Assembly: GCA_009844085.1 (NCBI GenBank)
Contig: VYCF01000018.1
Location: 1 to 51,517, forward strand
Source: Gammaproteobacteria bacterium
GTDB lineage: Bacteria > Pseudomonadota > Gammaproteobacteria > Pseudomonadales > Pseudohongiellaceae
Direction of reading: 5' to 3'
DNA length: 51,517 nucleotides
The first letter of the stretch is position 1; each line of letters begins with the position of its first letter. The translations under genes were made by a program, and so were the position numbers. Shown here in pieces: positions 50,008 through 51,517 of this stretch. The notes under the pieces are model-generated. The model ran no database searches. It saw nothing but the letters and a program-made list of their open reading frames with translations, and was not told the origin of the DNA.

Positions 50008-51312
50008 TTGACATTTTCCTTGCGCCACATTGCCATTCTGGCCCTGGTTCTGGCTTTAACCGCGATAGCCGTCCTGGCTGCCGCCCTGTTGCGTTCCGAT
50101 TCGAGCGATGAAGACGGGCCGATCGCCATCCTGGACATCAGCGGAAATGAGCTGCTGGCGCGGGGCGAATACCTGGCGATAGCCGGTAATTGCGCGAGTT
50201 GCCACACCACGGCCACGGGCGAATTCATGGCCGGCGGCGTAGCGTTCGAAACGCCGTTCGGTACTCTGTATTCAACCAATATTACTCCCGATGCCGACAC
50301 CGGAATCGGCAACTGGAGCGATCGCGATTTTCTGAATGCCATGCGCCATGGTGTCCGGCCCGAAAACGAGCATCTGTACCCCGCCTTTCCTTACACCGCA
50401 TATACCAGGATTTCGAACGAAGACATCGCGGCAATCTATGCCTATTTGCAGAGTATTCCGCCGGTAAATCAAACCGCGCCGGAAAATGAACTGTCGTTCC
50501 CGTTCAGTATCCGGCCACTGATGGCCTTCTGGAAGGCGATCTTTTTCGAACAGGGCATATTCGAACCCAACGACGAACGATCCGAAGTATGGAATCGCGG
50601 CGCCTACCTCGTAGAAGGATTGGCGCATTGCAGCGCCTGCCACAGCCCGCGAAACGGTTTTGGAGCAGAAACAAAAGAACTGCATATGAGTGGCGGCGAA
50701 TACCTGGATCGCGTCAGAACCGGAGAACACCGGCCCTGGTCCGCGCCCAATCTTACCTCGACGGAACGCGGTCTCGGATTGTGGACGCAACAGGAACTCG
50801 AGGACTACCTGAAAACGGCGCGAAACGATTTTCTCGAATCGTTCGGACCGATGAACCAGGTCATCATGAACAGCACCCGATTCCTGTCGGACAGCGATAT
50901 CAACGCCATGGCGGTCTACCTCAAGAGCCTGCCCGCCATCGACGAGGCTCTTGTGAGACCCGGCTCCGAGGCGCCGGATCCGCAACTCATGGGCCGCGGC
51001 CGGAGCGTCTACAACCTCCATTGCGGCACCTGCCATCTCCCCGCCGGCGAGGGCGACCCCGAGATGGCGCCAAGACTCAACGCCGGCAGCCTGGTCGTAC
51101 AGTCCTCGAATCCCGCATCCATGATCAACGCCATCCTGTACGGACCCGAGACTCCGGGTCACCCGCTGCCACCAAGATGGCGAGAACCCATGGAAGAGTT
51201 CCAATACCTGCTCGACGACGAAGAAATCGCAGCCGTCGCCACCTACATCCGCAATTCCTGGGACAACGCCGCGGGCGTAGTAACCCCCGCCCAAGTAGCG
51301 CGCCAAAGATAG
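50008..51312 (+). CDS. Membrane-anchored tri-haem cytochrome c (dehydrogenase cytochrome subunit type), TTG start
   Basis: 434-residue periplasmic electron carrier with an N-terminal membrane anchor (IAILALVLALTAIAVLAAAL) and three cytochrome c domains. Haem sites are CASCH (62-66), CSACH (208-212) and CGTCH (339-343). The arrangement matches cytochrome subunits of alcohol, gluconate and aldehyde dehydrogenases that pass electrons to ubiquinol oxidase. A stop at 49978-49980 precedes it and no ATG or GTG lies between, so the TTG at 50008 is the likely start. It may serve the molybdenum hydroxylase (45548-48256) or the GMC dehydrogenase (20047-22102); neither is adjacent. Confidence 0.9.
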   Translation: MTFSLRHIAILALVLALTAIAVLAAALLRSDSSDEDGPIAILDISGNELLARGEYLAIAGNCASCHTTATGEFMAGGVAFETPFGTLYSTNITPDADTGIGNWSDRDFLNAMRHGVRPENEHLYPAFPYTAYTRISNEDIAAIYAYLQSIPPVNQTAPENELSFPFSIRPLMAFWKAIFFEQGIFEPNDERSEVWNRGAYLVEGLAHCSACHSPRNGFGAETKELHMSGGEYLDRVRTGEHRPWSAPNLTSTERGLGLWTQQELEDYLKTARNDFLESFGPMNQVIMNSTRFLSDSDINAMAVYLKSLPAIDEALVRPGSEAPDPQLMGRGRSVYNLHCGTCHLPAGEGDPEMAPRLNAGSLVVQSSNPASMINAILYGPETPGHPLPPRWREPMEEFQYLLDDEEIAAVATYIRNSWDNAAGVVTPAQVARQR

Positions 51313-51340
51313 CGATCCTGGTGGGGAACGCACAACGTGA

Positions 51341-51454
51341 GTCGCCGCCGGCTGGCGCGGAGTTTAGCGGGCGTCCCCGACATGGATGTCGGGGCCGAAG
51401 CGTACAGGGACGTATTTACAGCGTCCGCTAAACTCCGCGCCAGCCGGCGGCGAC
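51341..51454. repeat. 114-bp element with perfect 30-bp inverted terminal arms
   Basis: Arms 51341-51370 and 51425-51454 are exact reverse complements (outer end GTCGCCGCCGGCTGGCGCGG). Inside, CCCCGACAT/ATGTCGGGG (51375-51383 and 51386-51394) forms a 9-bp stem with a GG loop, and GGACG/CGTCC (51408-51412 and 51422-51426) a second stem around TATTTACAG. The core, GGGACGTATTTACAGCGTCC, resembles a dispersed repeat I recall from gammaproteobacterial genomes. No frame in it codes anything recognisable. It starts 28 nt after the cytochrome stop; I see nothing in the last 63 bases. Confidence 0.85.
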
Positions 51455-51517
51455 GGATCGAAGCCAGCGATTCCCGCTGAAAATCGTATTCCAATAGAAT
51501 CAATGGGTTGCGACAAC

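Noticed and set aside
50008..50036. TTGACA at 50008 as a -35 box
   Set aside because: No -10 follows at proper spacing, and the TTG is the only usable start codon before the membrane anchor of the tri-haem cytochrome.

Overview
The window looks like chromosome from a Gram-negative, high-G+C heterotroph, most likely an uncultured gammaproteobacterium (inference). Signs are lipobox and twin-arginine exports, c-type cytochromes, an outer-membrane barrel, two RND/MMPL exporters and a one-permease ABC exporter with a lipoprotein adaptor. Hand counts give 39/60 G+C at 9361-9420 but only 26/60 at 33301-33360 and 32/60 at 34441-34500, inside the defence block. I saw no rRNA, tRNA, integrase, transposase or CRISPR. 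No gene-free stretch exceeds 300 bases.

Layout. 11-4853 (+): a DPP-IV-type S9 peptidase, a class A beta-lactamase-like lipoprotein and an alanine/glycine:cation symporter, a plausible peptide and amino-acid use cluster. 4850-12362: acyl-CoA catabolism. An ABM-domain protein, a crotonase and an alpha-methylacyl-CoA racemase (-) face an HSD10-type dehydrogenase, a thiolase and an acyl-CoA dehydrogenase (+), with an acyl-CoA synthetase on the other strand. Together they could activate, epimerise and beta-oxidise 2-methyl-branched acyl chains. 12519-15240 (+): a haloalkane dehalogenase of subfamily II and a redoxin/haem c/copper-monooxygenase fusion. 15318-22751 (-): DUF3237, an RND exporter, a PlsB-like acyltransferase, a GYD protein, a GMC oxidoreductase with its TAT small subunit, and a secreted redoxin. 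22977-32022: a secreted 'PDLQGVW' protein, a second RND exporter coupled to an odd cytochrome, a NnrU pair, a barrel protein and a HlyD/ABC exporter.

32053-45485 (-) is a defence island in apparent transcription order hsdM - small ORF - hsdS - DUF4062/GHKL ATPase - hsdR - YgjP-like metallopeptidase - 1299-residue STAND/NLR-like ATPase. Junctions are tight: overlaps of 4, 8, 4 and 11 nt and gaps of 2 and 66 nt. The hsdM-hsdS spacer is an array of short palindromes that stays open as an 83-codon frame joined to both neighbours. The combination of type I restriction-modification with a large AT-richer STAND ATPase is the best candidate for an undescribed system.

45548-51312: a molybdenum hydroxylase pair of the isoquinoline 1-oxidoreductase type, an aquaporin, a creatininase-like protein with altered metal ligands and a tri-haem cytochrome c that may accept electrons from the hydroxylase. 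The window ends in a 114-bp element with perfect 30-bp inverted arms. Recurrent promoter-like sites of the form TTGnnn-17-TATGCT precede three genes.
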